Assembly (NCBI RefSeq): GCF_003063375.1
Contig: NZ_NERY01000002.1
Coordinates: 524,716 to 588,715 of the forward strand
Reading direction: 5' to 3'
DNA: 64,000 nt
Origin: Limnohabitans sp. MMS-10A-178
GTDB lineage: Bacteria; Pseudomonadota; Gammaproteobacteria; Burkholderiales; Burkholderiaceae_C
Positions 7,953-18,116 of this stretch are shown piece by piece. The notes beneath the pieces were generated by a model, which had not been told where the DNA came from, ran no database searches, and worked only from the letters and a program-made list of their open reading frames with translations. Position numbers and translations under genes: made by a program. Numbering within the stretch: the first letter of the stretch is position 1; each line of letters opens with the position of its first letter.

Positions 7953-8804
7953 ATGGTCATGACCTTTGTCTTACGTACCAAAGCAATTGCCTTCAAGCAT
8001 TGCCTAATGCTTTCTGCTTGCGGGCTTTCTGCTTGCGGGCTTTTTACGTTTTGGGCATTTTGGGCGTTTTGGGCTCAGAACGCATGGGCCACTACCTCTT
8101 CAGAGCATCAACTCAGTGGCAATCATTTTTTGAGTCCCTCACTCAAATCCATGCAAAGCGATGCCAGTCTGAATCCAGTCAGCCTGTGGTTAGACCAAGG
8201 GCGCAATTTATGGGGCAGCGCACCAGACAAACAATCTTGCTATCAATGCCATGGCGATGTGCAGACACTCAAGTTAGCGGCCCCACAGCATCCCAAATGG
8301 TCTGCGCGTTTGAATCGACTGGTTAACTTGGAAGATCAAATCGTTTCATGTTCTGAGAGAACCAGTCGCCCACTCAGAGGCTTGGAAAACCCTGACGTCT
8401 TGGCACTCAGCGCATTGCTTCACAAGAGCAGTCAAGGCCTGCCGTTTAAGGTGAGTGCGCCGCCAAATCATGCACAACAATGGCAAACCGAATTGAATGC
8501 GGGTGCCCAGTTGTTTACCACGCGCAAAGGTGCCATGAACCTGGCTTGCACGCACTGTCATGATCTGAATATTGGCAAACAAATGCGCGCAGACATTGTT
8601 TCACCCGGGCACCCTACTGGATTTCCTATTTTCAAAATGAGTTGGCAAAGCATGGGCTCAATTGACAGACGCCTGCGCGCATGTTTTTCTGGTGTTCAAG
8701 CTGAAGTCCCTGCCCCAGGCAGCATCGAACTCAGACGCTTGGAATTGTTTTTGAAATCAAGATCGCAAGGCTTGCCCATCGATGGGCCTTCCCTTCGTCG
8801 CTAG
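7953..8804 (+). CDS. soxA: SoxA, dihaem c-type cytochrome subunit of SoxXA
   Basis: SoxXA couples a thiosulfate molecule to the carrier protein SoxYZ in the periplasm. SoxA is 283 residues here, with haem sites CYQCH at 96-100 and CTHCH at 199-203, so it is the dihaem form. Cys244 in RACFSGVQAE is the conserved cysteine that ligates haem as a persulfide. The signal region is odd: it holds two exact 15-bp DNA repeats (8011-8040) and three 9-bp repeats encoding FWA (8049-8075), which stretch the hydrophobic core. ATGs at 7953 and 7959 are both possible starts. No soxY, Z, B, C or D gene is present in the window. The stop codon abuts that of the convergent aldo/keto reductase gene. Confidence 0.9.
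   Translation: MVMTFVLRTKAIAFKHCLMLSACGLSACGLFTFWAFWAFWAQNAWATTSSEHQLSGNHFLSPSLKSMQSDASLNPVSLWLDQGRNLWGSAPDKQSCYQCHGDVQTLKLAAPQHPKWSARLNRLVNLEDQIVSCSERTSRPLRGLENPDVLALSALLHKSSQGLPFKVSAPPNHAQQWQTELNAGAQLFTTRKGAMNLACTHCHDLNIGKQMRADIVSPGHPTGFPIFKMSWQSMGSIDRRLRACFSGVQAEVPAPGSIELRRLELFLKSRSQGLPIDGPSLRR
8011..8075 (+). repeat. In-frame tandem repeats in the soxA signal-peptide coding region
   Basis: TTTCTGCTTGCGGGC occurs twice without a gap (8011-8025 and 8026-8040). Then TTTTGGGC plus one variable base occurs three times (8049-8057, 8058-8066, 8067-8075). Unit lengths of 15 and 9 keep the frame, so copy-number changes would only lengthen or shorten the hydrophobic segment. Confidence 0.9.
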
Positions 8805-9809
8805 TTACTCAAAAACTTCGGTATCGACTTCGGCGTTGGATTGGGCACTGTAGCGATTGCCTTGAACAGTTTTCTCATTGATCAAGGCGTTTAATTGAGT
8901 GATGATTGAATCACTCAGCCGAATATCAGAGGCACCTAAATTATCTAGCAGGTGCGGCACACTGGTGGTGCCAGGAATAGGAATGATGTGCGGTGCCTTG
9001 TGCAACAGCCAAGCCAAAGCCAGCTGCGCTGGCGAACAACCCGCCTCATTGGCCAAGTTCTGGTAAGGCGCAAACAATTTGAAATTGGCGGCGTAATTCT
9101 CGGGTGTAAATCGCGGCATGCCTTTTCGGATGTCTTTCGCATCCAATGTGGCCATGTCCAAAGGACCGCACAAAAAGCCTCTGGCCACTGGACTGAAAGC
9201 CACAAAGGTGGTGCCCAGTTGTTCGCATGCCTGTAGCACTGCGATTTCTGGATTGCGCGTCCACAAAGAGTATTCAGTTTGTACCGCTGCGATGGGATGC
9301 ACCGCATGCGCTTTGCGCAAAGTACCGGCAGAAACCTCCGACAAACCGATGCTTTGAATTTTGCCTTGACGCACCAAATCACTGAGCGCACCCACGCTGT
9401 CTTCAATGGGCACTTTTTTGTCCCAACGGTGTAAGTAATACAAATCGATCACATCGGTTTGCAGTCGTTTGAGGGCATCTTCACAAGTCTTTCGAATGGT
9501 TTCGGGCCGACCATCGATGACACGCACCAATTTGCCATCGCCATTCAGATCGACACCCGCCATGCCGCATTTGCTGGCCAGGGTGAACTTTTGGCGGTGC
9601 GACTTGAGAAATTTTCCCACCAAGCTTTCGTTGGTGCCAAAGCCGTAGAGCGCAGCAGTATCGAATAAGGTGACCCCAGCGTCTAGAGCTGAAAGCAATA
9701 CCCGTTCTGCTTGAGCTTCTGAAACGGGGGCGCCATAGGCGTGGCTTAAATTCATACAGCCTAACCCAATTTCACTGACTTGGAAGGGTCCGAGTTTTCT
9801 GTTTTTCAT
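8805..9809 (-). CDS. Aldo/keto reductase
   Basis: A 334-residue NADPH-dependent oxidoreductase of the AKR superfamily with a full TIM barrel. N-terminal VSEIGLGCMNLS, the catalytic Asp/Tyr region FDTAALYGFGTNE (~49-61), Lys in LASKCGMAG and the His in DLYYLHRWD (~124-132) form the usual D-Y-K-H tetrad. The C-terminal PIPGTTS...NLGA segment is the cofactor-binding part. It lies 52 bases behind ligC on the same strand, so it may be the last gene of the protocatechuate operon. The substrate cannot be told; aryl aldehydes are a guess from context. Confidence 0.88.
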   Translation of the reverse strand: MKNRKLGPFQVSEIGLGCMNLSHAYGAPVSEAQAERVLLSALDAGVTLFDTAALYGFGTNESLVGKFLKSHRQKFTLASKCGMAGVDLNGDGKLVRVIDGRPETIRKTCEDALKRLQTDVIDLYYLHRWDKKVPIEDSVGALSDLVRQGKIQSIGLSEVSAGTLRKAHAVHPIAAVQTEYSLWTRNPEIAVLQACEQLGTTFVAFSPVARGFLCGPLDMATLDAKDIRKGMPRFTPENYAANFKLFAPYQNLANEAGCSPAQLALAWLLHKAPHIIPIPGTTSVPHLLDNLGASDIRLSDSIITQLNALINEKTVQGNRYSAQSNAEVDTEVFE

Positions 9810-9861
9810 GATGTGAGCAGGTGTGAAGTTTGAGCCGAAAGTGTCTGGGTGCCGATTGGTT

Positions 9862-10821
9862 TCAAGCAGCGTTGAGCTGCAACTCTAATTGATGCAAAAC
9901 TTTGTAGCACGGTAGAACTTGAGCCACACTGGCATTGGGTTCTCGGCCTTCTTTGATGGCTGCAAAGAACTCTCGATCTTGCAACTCTATGCCGTTCATT
10001 GAAACATCCACTTTAGAAACGTCAATTTGCTCTTCTTTGCCTGTGTACAAATCGTCGTAACGGGCCAGGTAAGTGCCTGTGTCACCAATGTAGCGGAAGT
10101 AAGTACCCAATGGACCGTCGTTGTTGAATGACAAGCTCAGAGTACAAATGGCGCCATTGGCAGCTTGCAACTGAATGCTCATGTCCATGGCGATGCCCAA
10201 TGTGGGGTGAATAGGCCCCTGAACCGCATTGGCTTTGACAATGGGGCTACCCGCTTGGTATGCAAATAGATCGACTGTATGGGCTGCATGGTGCCACAGC
10301 AGATGGTCTGTCCAACTGCGTGCTTGGCCCAAAGCGTTCATATTGGTGCGGCGAAAGAAGTAAGTTTGAACATCCATTTGTTGAATGTTGAATTCGCCTG
10401 CTTTGATTTTGTGGTTCACCCACTGATGGCTTGGATTGAAACGTCGTGTGTGGCCGCACATGGCCACTCTCCCAGCTTGTTTGGCCAAGCGAACCACTTC
10501 CTCCGCATCCTTCCAGCTGTCTGCCAAAGGGATTTCTACCTGAACGTGCTTTCCTGCATTCAAACAAGCGATGGTTTGAGACGCGTGCATCTGGGTTGGC
10601 GTGCACAAAATCACGGCATCGACTTCTGGCAATGCCAGGCTGGCAGCCAGATCCGTGGTGACATGACCAATGCCGTACTTGGTGGCAACTTCCTTGGTTT
10701 TTTCCAATTCACGACCAACCAGGGAGACCACTTCAACGCCATCGATGTTCTTGATGCCATCCAAGTGCTTAATACCAAATGCACCAGCACCTGCCAAGGC
10801 AACTTTGATTGTTTTCGACAT
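9862..10821 (-). CDS. ligC: 4-carboxy-2-hydroxymuconate-6-semialdehyde dehydrogenase LigC
   Basis: A 319-residue Gfo/Idh/MocA-family dehydrogenase: N-terminal Rossmann fold with GAGAFGIKHLDG (~11-22), then the EIPLADSW segment (the family's EKP region, ~95) and a C-terminal alpha/beta domain. LigC oxidises the ring-cleavage product of protocatechuate (as its hemiacetal) to 2-pyrone-4,6-dicarboxylate using NADP+. The assignment depends on family plus its place directly behind ligAB. AAGGA precedes the ATG. The gap to ligB is 22 bases. Confidence 0.88.
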   Translation of the reverse strand: MSKTIKVALAGAGAFGIKHLDGIKNIDGVEVVSLVGRELEKTKEVATKYGIGHVTTDLAASLALPEVDAVILCTPTQMHASQTIACLNAGKHVQVEIPLADSWKDAEEVVRLAKQAGRVAMCGHTRRFNPSHQWVNHKIKAGEFNIQQMDVQTYFFRRTNMNALGQARSWTDHLLWHHAAHTVDLFAYQAGSPIVKANAVQGPIHPTLGIAMDMSIQLQAANGAICTLSLSFNNDGPLGTYFRYIGDTGTYLARYDDLYTGKEEQIDVSKVDVSMNGIELQDREFFAAIKEGREPNASVAQVLPCYKVLHQLELQLNAA

Positions 10822-10843
10822 ATTATTTTTCCTTCTTACCCAT

Positions 10844-12149
<1,306 letters not shown>

Positions 12150-12150
<1 letters not shown>

Positions 12151-13067
12151 TAAATTTTCTCCTCTGGCCAGTAAAGGCGCATGGGATTGTCGACCAATAA
12201 TTTTTGCTGCAACGCTGGCGTGGTGGCAATGTGCGGAATAAAGTCAACCAAGAGACCATCGTCGGGCATGTGCTTTTTCAAATTGGGATGCGGCCAGTCG
12301 GTTCCCCAAAGCACACGGTCTGGAAATTCTTCCACAATGGCTTTGGCAAATGGCACCACATCTCGGTAAGCATTTTGCTCACCATTCAAGGCAGGTGCAC
12401 CCGTGGCAGACAAGCGCTCTGGGCATGTCACTTTGCACCAAACATGGGGGTGCTCGCGCATGAACTTTAAAAACAATTGAAATTGAGGCCCATCGACAGG
12501 CAGTTTCACATCGGGCGTGCCCATGTGATCGACCACCACCACGGTGGGAAGACCTGTGAAGAAGTCCCACAGTTCAGGCAAATCGACAGCTTCGAAATAA
12601 ATGACCACATGCCAGCCTAGCTTGCCAATGCGGCTTGCAATTTCCATGAGTTCTTCTTTGGGCGTGAAGTCAACCAGGCGCTTGATGAAATTAAAGCGCA
12701 CGCCGCGAATACCAGCCTCATGCATGGCTTGCAATTCTTCATCTGTGACACTGCGCTTGACCGTTGCAATGCCACGAGCCTTGCCGTTTGAATGGCGCAA
12801 TGCGTCCACTGTGGCGCTGTTGTCTGTGCCATGGCAAGTAGCGCCCACCACAATGTTGCGCGAAAAACCCAAGTGATCGCGCAGTGCATAGAGTTGTTGC
12901 TTGGATGCATCGCAAGGCGTGTACTTGCGTTCAGCCGCATAAGGAAACTCTGCACCAGGGCCAAACACGTGGCAATGTGCATCTACCGCGCCTGCGGGAA
13001 GTTTGAACTTGGGTTTGCTGGGGTTGGCGTACCAATCAAGCCAGCCAGGGGTTTTTTGAAATTCCAT
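12150..13067 (-). CDS. ligI: 2-pyrone-4,6-dicarboxylate hydrolase LigI
   Basis: An amidohydrolase-family TIM-barrel lactonase that hydrolyses 2-pyrone-4,6-dicarboxylate to the open-chain 4-oxalomesaconate. The ATG at 13067 gives 305 residues; a GTG at 13076 is also possible and neither has a clear ribosome-binding site. DAHCHVFGPG near residue 25 is the HxH motif at the end of strand 1. VVVDHMGTP (~177) holds the strand-6 His, and LWGTDWPHPN (~247) carries the catalytic Asp. It sits between ligK and ligA in pathway context. Confidence 0.92.
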
Positions 13068-13105
13068 CTTTGACACTGTTTATTTGTAAAAATATAGCGA
13101 AGCCA

Positions 13106-13795
13106 TCAATCGATGTACTTCAAGCCCGCTTTGGCCAATGGCTCGCGCATGTTGTACATGTCGAGTCCCAAAATGCCTGCAGCCAATTTGGCGCGTTTCT
13201 CACCTTCATTGGCTTCGCGGGCTTCAGCCGCGTCAGCCACCTTTTGTGCCCATGTTGCAGGCACCACCACCACACCATCGTCGTCAGCCACAATGGCATC
13301 GCCAGGGTTCACATGAACCCCTGCGCACACCACTGGAATATTCACTGAGCCGAGTGTTGCTTTGATAGTACCTTTGGCACTGATGCCCTTGCTCCATACT
13401 GGAAAGCCCATTGCAGTGAGTTCACGCACATCGCGAACGCCTGCGTCAATCACCAAGGCTTTGGCACCACGCGCCATGAAAGAGGTTGCCAATAAATCGC
13501 CAAAAAAGCCGTCGCAATTGTCTGCACTGAGAGCAGCCACCACGATATCGCCGGGTTGAATTTGCTCAGCCACAACGTGCAACATCCAATTGTCGCCGGG
13601 GTGCAAAAGCACTGTCACGGCCGTTCCAGAGACGGGGGCCCCGCTGTAAATTGGACGCATGTACCTCTGCATCAGGCCCACACGCCCCATGGCTTCATGC
13701 ACTGTGGCCGAGCCAAAGCGGCCGAGCTTATCTACTGCAGTTTTGTCTGCGCGAGTGATGTTGCGTTTCACAATTCCGAGTTCTGTCATGTTCAT
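13106..13795 (-). CDS. ligK: 4-carboxy-4-hydroxy-2-oxoadipate aldolase LigK (RraA fold)
   Basis: The last enzyme of the pathway, which splits 4-carboxy-4-hydroxy-2-oxoadipate into pyruvate and oxaloacetate. It has 229 residues with the RraA-like fold. [41 protein letters not shown] (split) and the Asp/Arg of [11 protein letters not shown] (~122-132) form the divalent-metal and substrate site. [10 protein letters not shown] near the C-terminus is also typical. Two starts are possible, 13795 or 13789; the second has GGA at a suitable distance. Confidence 0.9.
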   Translation of the reverse strand: MNMTELGIVKRNITRADKTAVDKLGRFGSATVHEAMGRVGLMQRYMRPIYSGAPVSGTAVTVLLHPGDNWMLHVVAEQIQPGDIVVAALSADNCDGFFGDLLATSFMARGAKALVIDAGVRDVRELTAMGFPVWSKGISAKGTIKATLGSVNIPVVCAGVHVNPGDAIVADDDGVVVVPATWAQKVADAAEAREANEGEKRAKLAAGILGLDMYNMREPLAKAGLKYID

Positions 13796-13840
13796 TCCAA
13801 TTTCTAAATAGTGAGTGAAATGTCTTTGGCTGTTAGGTGC

Positions 13841-14887
13841 TCAAAGTCCCTTGGCCTTCAAATGTGCATCCAGTCTTGGGAACACATGACGCGTGTTGCC
13901 TTCATAAATTTTGTAACGCTGTTCTGCATTCAAGATGCTCGAAGATTCAATGTAGCGCTTGGTGTCGTCATAGTAGTGGCCAGTTTCTGGATCAATGCCT
14001 CGCACAGCACCAATCATTTCAGACGCAAACAAAATGTTCTCAACAGGTATCACTTTGGTCAACAGGTCAATGCCTGGCTGGTGATAGACACAGGTATCAA
14101 AGTAAATGTTGTTGAGCAAATGTTCTTGCAATAGCGGTTTTTTCAATTCTTGCGCCAAACCGCGAAAGCGACCCCAGTGGTATGGCACCGCACCGCCGCC
14201 ATGGGGAATCAGAAATTTAAGGGTGGGAAATTCTTTGAACAAGTCAGACGTCAAGCACTGCATAAATGCGGTGGTGTCTGCGTTCAAATAGTGTGCGCCG
14301 GTGGTGTGAAAACAGCTGTTGCAGCTGGTACTCACGTGAATCATGGCTGGAATGTTGTATTCCACCATTTTTTCGTAAATAGGGTACCAGTGTTTGTCAC
14401 TCAAAGGTGGCGATGTCCAATGGCCGCCAGAGGGGTCTGGGTTGAGATTGATGCCCACATTGCCATAGTCCTTCACGCAGCGCTCCAACTCTGGAATACA
14501 GGTGGCTGGGTCAACCCCAGGCGATTGCGGCAACATGGCGACCGGTACAAAGTGGTCTGGAAACAGCTGGTTCACTCGGTAGCAAAGTTCATTGCAAATG
14601 GCAGCCCATGTTGAGGATGTATTGAAATCGCCAATGTGATGCGCCATGAAACTTGCACGAGGACTGAACAAGGTCAAATCAGATCCGCGCTCCTTCATCA
14701 AACGCAATTGGTTGGTCTCAATCGACTCGCGCAACTCGTCGTCACTGATTTTGAGGTCGGCCACTTTAGGACCCAGCTCAGGCGTATTCAAGTTGGCAAT
14801 CTGCGCAAGTCGCCAGCTTTCTAGAGCCTTAGGGGCTGTGGTGAAGTGGCCATGACAATCAATGATCAAGGGGTTTTGCTGACTCAT
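13841..14887 (-). CDS. ligJ: 4-oxalomesaconate hydratase LigJ
   Basis: An amidohydrolase-family hydratase that adds water to 4-oxalomesaconate, giving 4-carboxy-4-hydroxy-2-oxoadipate, the LigK substrate. From the ATG at 14887 it has 348 residues; a TTG at 14899 is also in frame. DCHGHFTTAP (~10-19) is the N-terminal HxH metal motif. IHVSTSCNSC and LIPHGGGAVPYHWGR (~228) carry further metal and substrate residues, and LFASEMIGAVRGID (~280) is at the position of the catalytic acid. The gap to ligK is 45 bases. Confidence 0.9.
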   Translation of the reverse strand: MSQQNPLIIDCHGHFTTAPKALESWRLAQIANLNTPELGPKVADLKISDDELRESIETNQLRLMKERGSDLTLFSPRASFMAHHIGDFNTSSTWAAICNELCYRVNQLFPDHFVPVAMLPQSPGVDPATCIPELERCVKDYGNVGINLNPDPSGGHWTSPPLSDKHWYPIYEKMVEYNIPAMIHVSTSCNSCFHTTGAHYLNADTTAFMQCLTSDLFKEFPTLKFLIPHGGGAVPYHWGRFRGLAQELKKPLLQEHLLNNIYFDTCVYHQPGIDLLTKVIPVENILFASEMIGAVRGIDPETGHYYDDTKRYIESSSILNAEQRYKIYEGNTRHVFPRLDAHLKAKGL

Positions 14888-14920
14888 GAAGATATCCAAT
14901 GGAAAAATGAATTGATAAGT

Positions 14921-16063
14921 TTATGCAACTGCTGGAGTCCACAAGGACGCAGGCACCATGGCCTCGCCTCGCATGAGCAATCGAGCTGTTCTCAAGAGCG
15001 CTGCCTGTTTGACATGCTGACCGCCGGGTAAATGAGGCGCAGGCTCTGTTTGCAAAGCAACACTGAACTCGCCAGTGGGGTGTTCCACCGAAACGTTTTT
15101 GGTAGCGCCTTCTGGCATGACGGCTATGCCATCGCACACAGAACCCTCGAGCACGCATGCAGTACCTACCGTGACGGCAGCCAGAACACCAATGGCGTCG
15201 TGACACACATGAGGAATGAAGCTGCGTGTGCTCAAGGCGCCACCGTTTTGCGGCGGCGCTATGAGCGTCATTTTGGGATAGTTCTTTTGGCTTACATCGC
15301 CCAAGCCCATGAGCAAGGACACCTGGATTCGCAATGCTTCAATCTTGGTTTTCAAATCTGTATCGGCATTCATCTCGGCTACCGACTCATAGCCGGTTCG
15401 GCCAACATCAGAAGCCTTGAAAATGACCAAGGGCATGCCGTTGTCAATGCATGTGACATCCAAAGTGAAGGGAGTGAAACCTTGGCCAGTCACGGTCAAG
15501 GTGTCTTTGACCTTACCCGTTGGCAACAGCCCAGAACAAACCGAACCTGCAGTGTCCAAGAAATTAATGACAACTGGCGCTGAAGTGCCCGGTGCACCAT
15601 CAATGCGAGCATTGCCTTCGTATTGCACCAAACCGCCCCTGGTATCGACGGTAATGTCGCACTGCATGTTGGTGTTCAAAGTCAACACTCGATAGGTCGA
15701 TTGATCTCCCTGCGCTTTGACCATGCCCGTTTCAAGCGCAAATGGCACCACAGCCGCCAACATATTGCCGCAGTTGGGCGTGGTATCGACCGTGTCTTTG
15801 TCGGGCTGGAGCTGAGCAAACAAAAAATCAAGTGCAACGCCAGGCACAGAACTTTGGCTCACGATGCCCACTTTGCTGGTGAGCGGGTGTGCGCCGCCCA
15901 AACCATCGATTTGCCTTTTGTCTGGCGACCCCATGGCCGCCAACAACACTTTGTCTCTCAGAGCGGTGTCTGATGGCAAATCGTCTGCTTTGTAAAACGG
16001 GCCCTTAGACGTGCCACCCCGCATTAACATGCATGGAACCGCAGTTTGAGAAGAAGGTTTCAT
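14921..16063 (-). CDS. ligU: 4-oxalomesaconate tautomerase LigU/GalD (PrpF family)
   Basis: A 380-residue PrpF-type isomerase made of two diaminopimelate-epimerase-like halves. It interconverts tautomers of 4-oxalomesaconate so that LigJ can hydrate it. MRGGTSKGPFYKADDLP (~14-30) is the PrpF signature, and PNCGNMLAAVVPFALETG (~92-109) holds a conserved Cys. The ATG at 16063 is preferred over a TTG at 16075. It is the first gene of the minus-strand operon and lies divergently from the LysR gene, the usual arrangement for regulator control. Confidence 0.9.
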   Translation of the reverse strand: MKPSSQTAVPCMLMRGGTSKGPFYKADDLPSDTALRDKVLLAAMGSPDKRQIDGLGGAHPLTSKVGIVSQSSVPGVALDFLFAQLQPDKDTVDTTPNCGNMLAAVVPFALETGMVKAQGDQSTYRVLTLNTNMQCDITVDTRGGLVQYEGNARIDGAPGTSAPVVINFLDTAGSVCSGLLPTGKVKDTLTVTGQGFTPFTLDVTCIDNGMPLVIFKASDVGRTGYESVAEMNADTDLKTKIEALRIQVSLLMGLGDVSQKNYPKMTLIAPPQNGGALSTRSFIPHVCHDAIGVLAAVTVGTACVLEGSVCDGIAVMPEGATKNVSVEHPTGEFSVALQTEPAPHLPGGQHVKQAALLRTARLLMRGEAMVPASLWTPAVA

Positions 16064-16158
16064 GGTCTGAATCAAATGAATAAAGTTTTGAGGCTGGCTT
16101 ATTTTCTAATTGAGTGCTACTTTGAACTAGCTACTACAGCCACTACCAGATATAACAA

Positions 16159-16168
16159 TTATGCATAA
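16159..16168. promoter_or_regulatory. Candidate LysR-type binding site, ligU/lysR intergenic
   Basis: TTATGCATAA is a perfect 10-bp palindrome lying 29 bases before the LysR start codon, inside an AT-rich tract beginning ATAACAATTATGC. It is a plausible LysR box in the shared control region of the divergent genes. No spacing to a promoter could be fixed. Confidence 0.4.
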
Positions 16169-16197
16169 GCAAAGCCCTGTTATGGCAAAATTAAAGG

Positions 16198-17109
16198 ATG
16201 GATCTCAAGCAAATTGAATATTTTGTGCGCGTGGCCGAAATGGGAAGCTTTACCCGAGCAGCCATTGCGCTCAATGTGGCACAACCTGCTTTGAGTCGCC
16301 AAATTAGATTGCTGGAAGTTGAGTTGCGACAAAATTTACTCAAACGCAATGGACGCGGCGCCAGCCCCACCGAAGCGGGCTTGCTGCTTTTAGAGCATGG
16401 CCGAGGCATCTTGCATCAAGTTGAACGTGCCCAAGAAGACCTAGCCCGAGCTCGCAGCGGCTTGAGCGGCCGAGTTGCACTGGGACTTCCGCCCAGCGTG
16501 GCAAGGGTTTTGACAGTGCCACTGACACGCGCGTTTAGAGAAAAAATGCCTGAAGCACAGTTGTCTATCAGCGAAGGCTTGACCACGGCCATGCAAGAAA
16601 GCCTGTTGAACGGCAGGCTTGACATTGCCCTGCTCTACAACATGAAAGCCACTGCAGGATTGGAGATTTCGCATCTGGTGCGAGAAGAGTTGTGGCTGGT
16701 TCAAAGACGGCCGCCCGGTCTTCAAGAAGACCCACCGCCACCACCCGTCCATTTAAAAGATGTTGCCAAACTGCCCTTGGTCATTCCAAGCCGACCCAAT
16801 GCCATCCGGATGCACGTGGAATCAGAAATGGCCGCCCTAGGCACCCGACCACGCATTGCCTTGGAAATTGATGGGGTGACGGCCATCTTAGATTTGGTAG
16901 CAGATGGTGCAGGTTGCGCCATTTTGTCGCGCAATGCGGTGATGCGCTCAATCAACCCATCCGCCTTTTCAACACGACCCATTTCAAACCCCCAACTCAG
17001 TATTGAGTTGAGTTGCGTGGTGAGTTCACAAAGACCCAGCACACTCACTCAGCAAGCAACGCTTCACTTAATTCGCGAAACTGCAATGCGTTTGTTAGAG
17101 TCTGTGTAG
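16198..17109 (+). CDS. LysR-family transcriptional regulator of the lig operon
   Basis: A 303-residue LTTR. MDLKQIEYFVRVAEMGSFTR with NVAQPALSRQIRLLE (~27-41) is the winged helix-turn-helix, and the rest is a periplasmic-binding-like effector domain. It is transcribed divergently from ligU with 134 bases between the two starts, so it most likely activates the protocatechuate operon and represses itself. The likely effector is protocatechuate or an early intermediate; this is inferred only from position. Confidence 0.9.
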   Translation: MDLKQIEYFVRVAEMGSFTRAAIALNVAQPALSRQIRLLEVELRQNLLKRNGRGASPTEAGLLLLEHGRGILHQVERAQEDLARARSGLSGRVALGLPPSVARVLTVPLTRAFREKMPEAQLSISEGLTTAMQESLLNGRLDIALLYNMKATAGLEISHLVREELWLVQRRPPGLQEDPPPPPVHLKDVAKLPLVIPSRPNAIRMHVESEMAALGTRPRIALEIDGVTAILDLVADGAGCAILSRNAVMRSINPSAFSTRPISNPQLSIELSCVVSSQRPSTLTQQATLHLIRETAMRLLESV

Positions 17110-17137
17110 GCTTGAAGCCAGAACTAAACCGTATGAC

Positions 17138-18115
17138 TCACTGTTTGGGAATGCCTGCACGCTGAATGACTTCACCCCAACGCTTGGTCTCACTGCTTAA
17201 CAAATCGGCAGCCTGCTGAAGGCTACCAGGCTGAGGGTCGACATTCATGTCCAATAGTTTTTTGCGAACATCAGGCGAATTCAAAACATTTTGAATTTCT
17301 TGATTCAATTTTTGGACAACGTCGCGCGGTGTTTTGGAGGGTACCGCAAGTGCATTCCAAGAAGCGGCATACAGATTTCTAATTCCTGCTTCTTTGGCTG
17401 TGGGTACTTGCGGCAATGATGCTGCGCGCTTATCGCCTGTAACAGCCAAAGCACGCAATGCTTGACCTCTGATTTGTGGCAACACTGGCGCCAAGATTTC
17501 AACAGCCAAATCGACCTGACCACCGCGCAAAGCGGTAAGCACAGCGGGTGTGCCGTTGAACGGCACAACCTGCGCATCGATGCCAGCCGTGGCTTTGAAC
17601 AGTTCAGCAGCCAGGTGCTGTGTACTGCCGACATTGATACTGCCAATATTCAACTTGCCAGGATTGGCTTTGGCAAAGTTAAGCAGGTCTTGCAAACTGG
17701 TGAACTTAGATTCTTGCGGTACCACAATGGCAATGTCAAAAGTACCCAGCACCGACAAGGGTGTTAAATCTTTTTCAGCGTCGTAGGGCAGCGTTTTGAA
17801 AAGCCCCGCGCTCACAGCGGTGGCATTCGACATCAAAAGCAAGGTGTAACCATCGGGGGCAGATTTGGCCACAGCATCCGTGGCCACGACACCGCCTGCG
17901 CCAGGCTTGTTTTCAATGACAATGCTTTGACCTAAATTTTCACCCAGTTTTTGCCCAACTGTGCGCGCAGTGAGGTCGGCCACTCCGCCCGCTCCAAAGG
18001 GCACCACAATTTTGATGGGTTTGTTGGGATATGCAGCTTGGCTGAATGCACTGCAAGACCCCACAAACAGCAACATTGCCCATACCCATTTGACCCACAA
18101 AGATGGTTGTTTCAT
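17138..18115 (-). CDS. Bug-family (TctC) periplasmic solute-binding protein
   Basis: A 325-residue tripartite-tricarboxylate-transport receptor with a Sec signal peptide (~1-28) and the family start AYPNKPIKIVVPFGAGGV. It binds small carboxylates in the periplasm. No TctA/TctB membrane genes are nearby, as is common for the expanded Bug families of Burkholderiales. The ATG at 18115 lies 1 base behind the stop of the Rieske oxygenase gene, with AGGAAG inside that gene as ribosome-binding site, so the two are coupled. The ligand is probably an aromatic acid such as vanillate or a ring-cleavage product; this is inference. Confidence 0.9.
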   Translation of the reverse strand: MKQPSLWVKWVWAMLLFVGSCSAFSQAAYPNKPIKIVVPFGAGGVADLTARTVGQKLGENLGQSIVIENKPGAGGVVATDAVAKSAPDGYTLLLMSNATAVSAGLFKTLPYDAEKDLTPLSVLGTFDIAIVVPQESKFTSLQDLLNFAKANPGKLNIGSINVGSTQHLAAELFKATAGIDAQVVPFNGTPAVLTALRGGQVDLAVEILAPVLPQIRGQALRALAVTGDKRAASLPQVPTAKEAGIRNLYAASWNALAVPSKTPRDVVQKLNQEIQNVLNSPDVRKKLLDMNVDPQPGSLQQAADLLSSETKRWGEVIQRAGIPKQ

Positions 18116-18116
18116 T

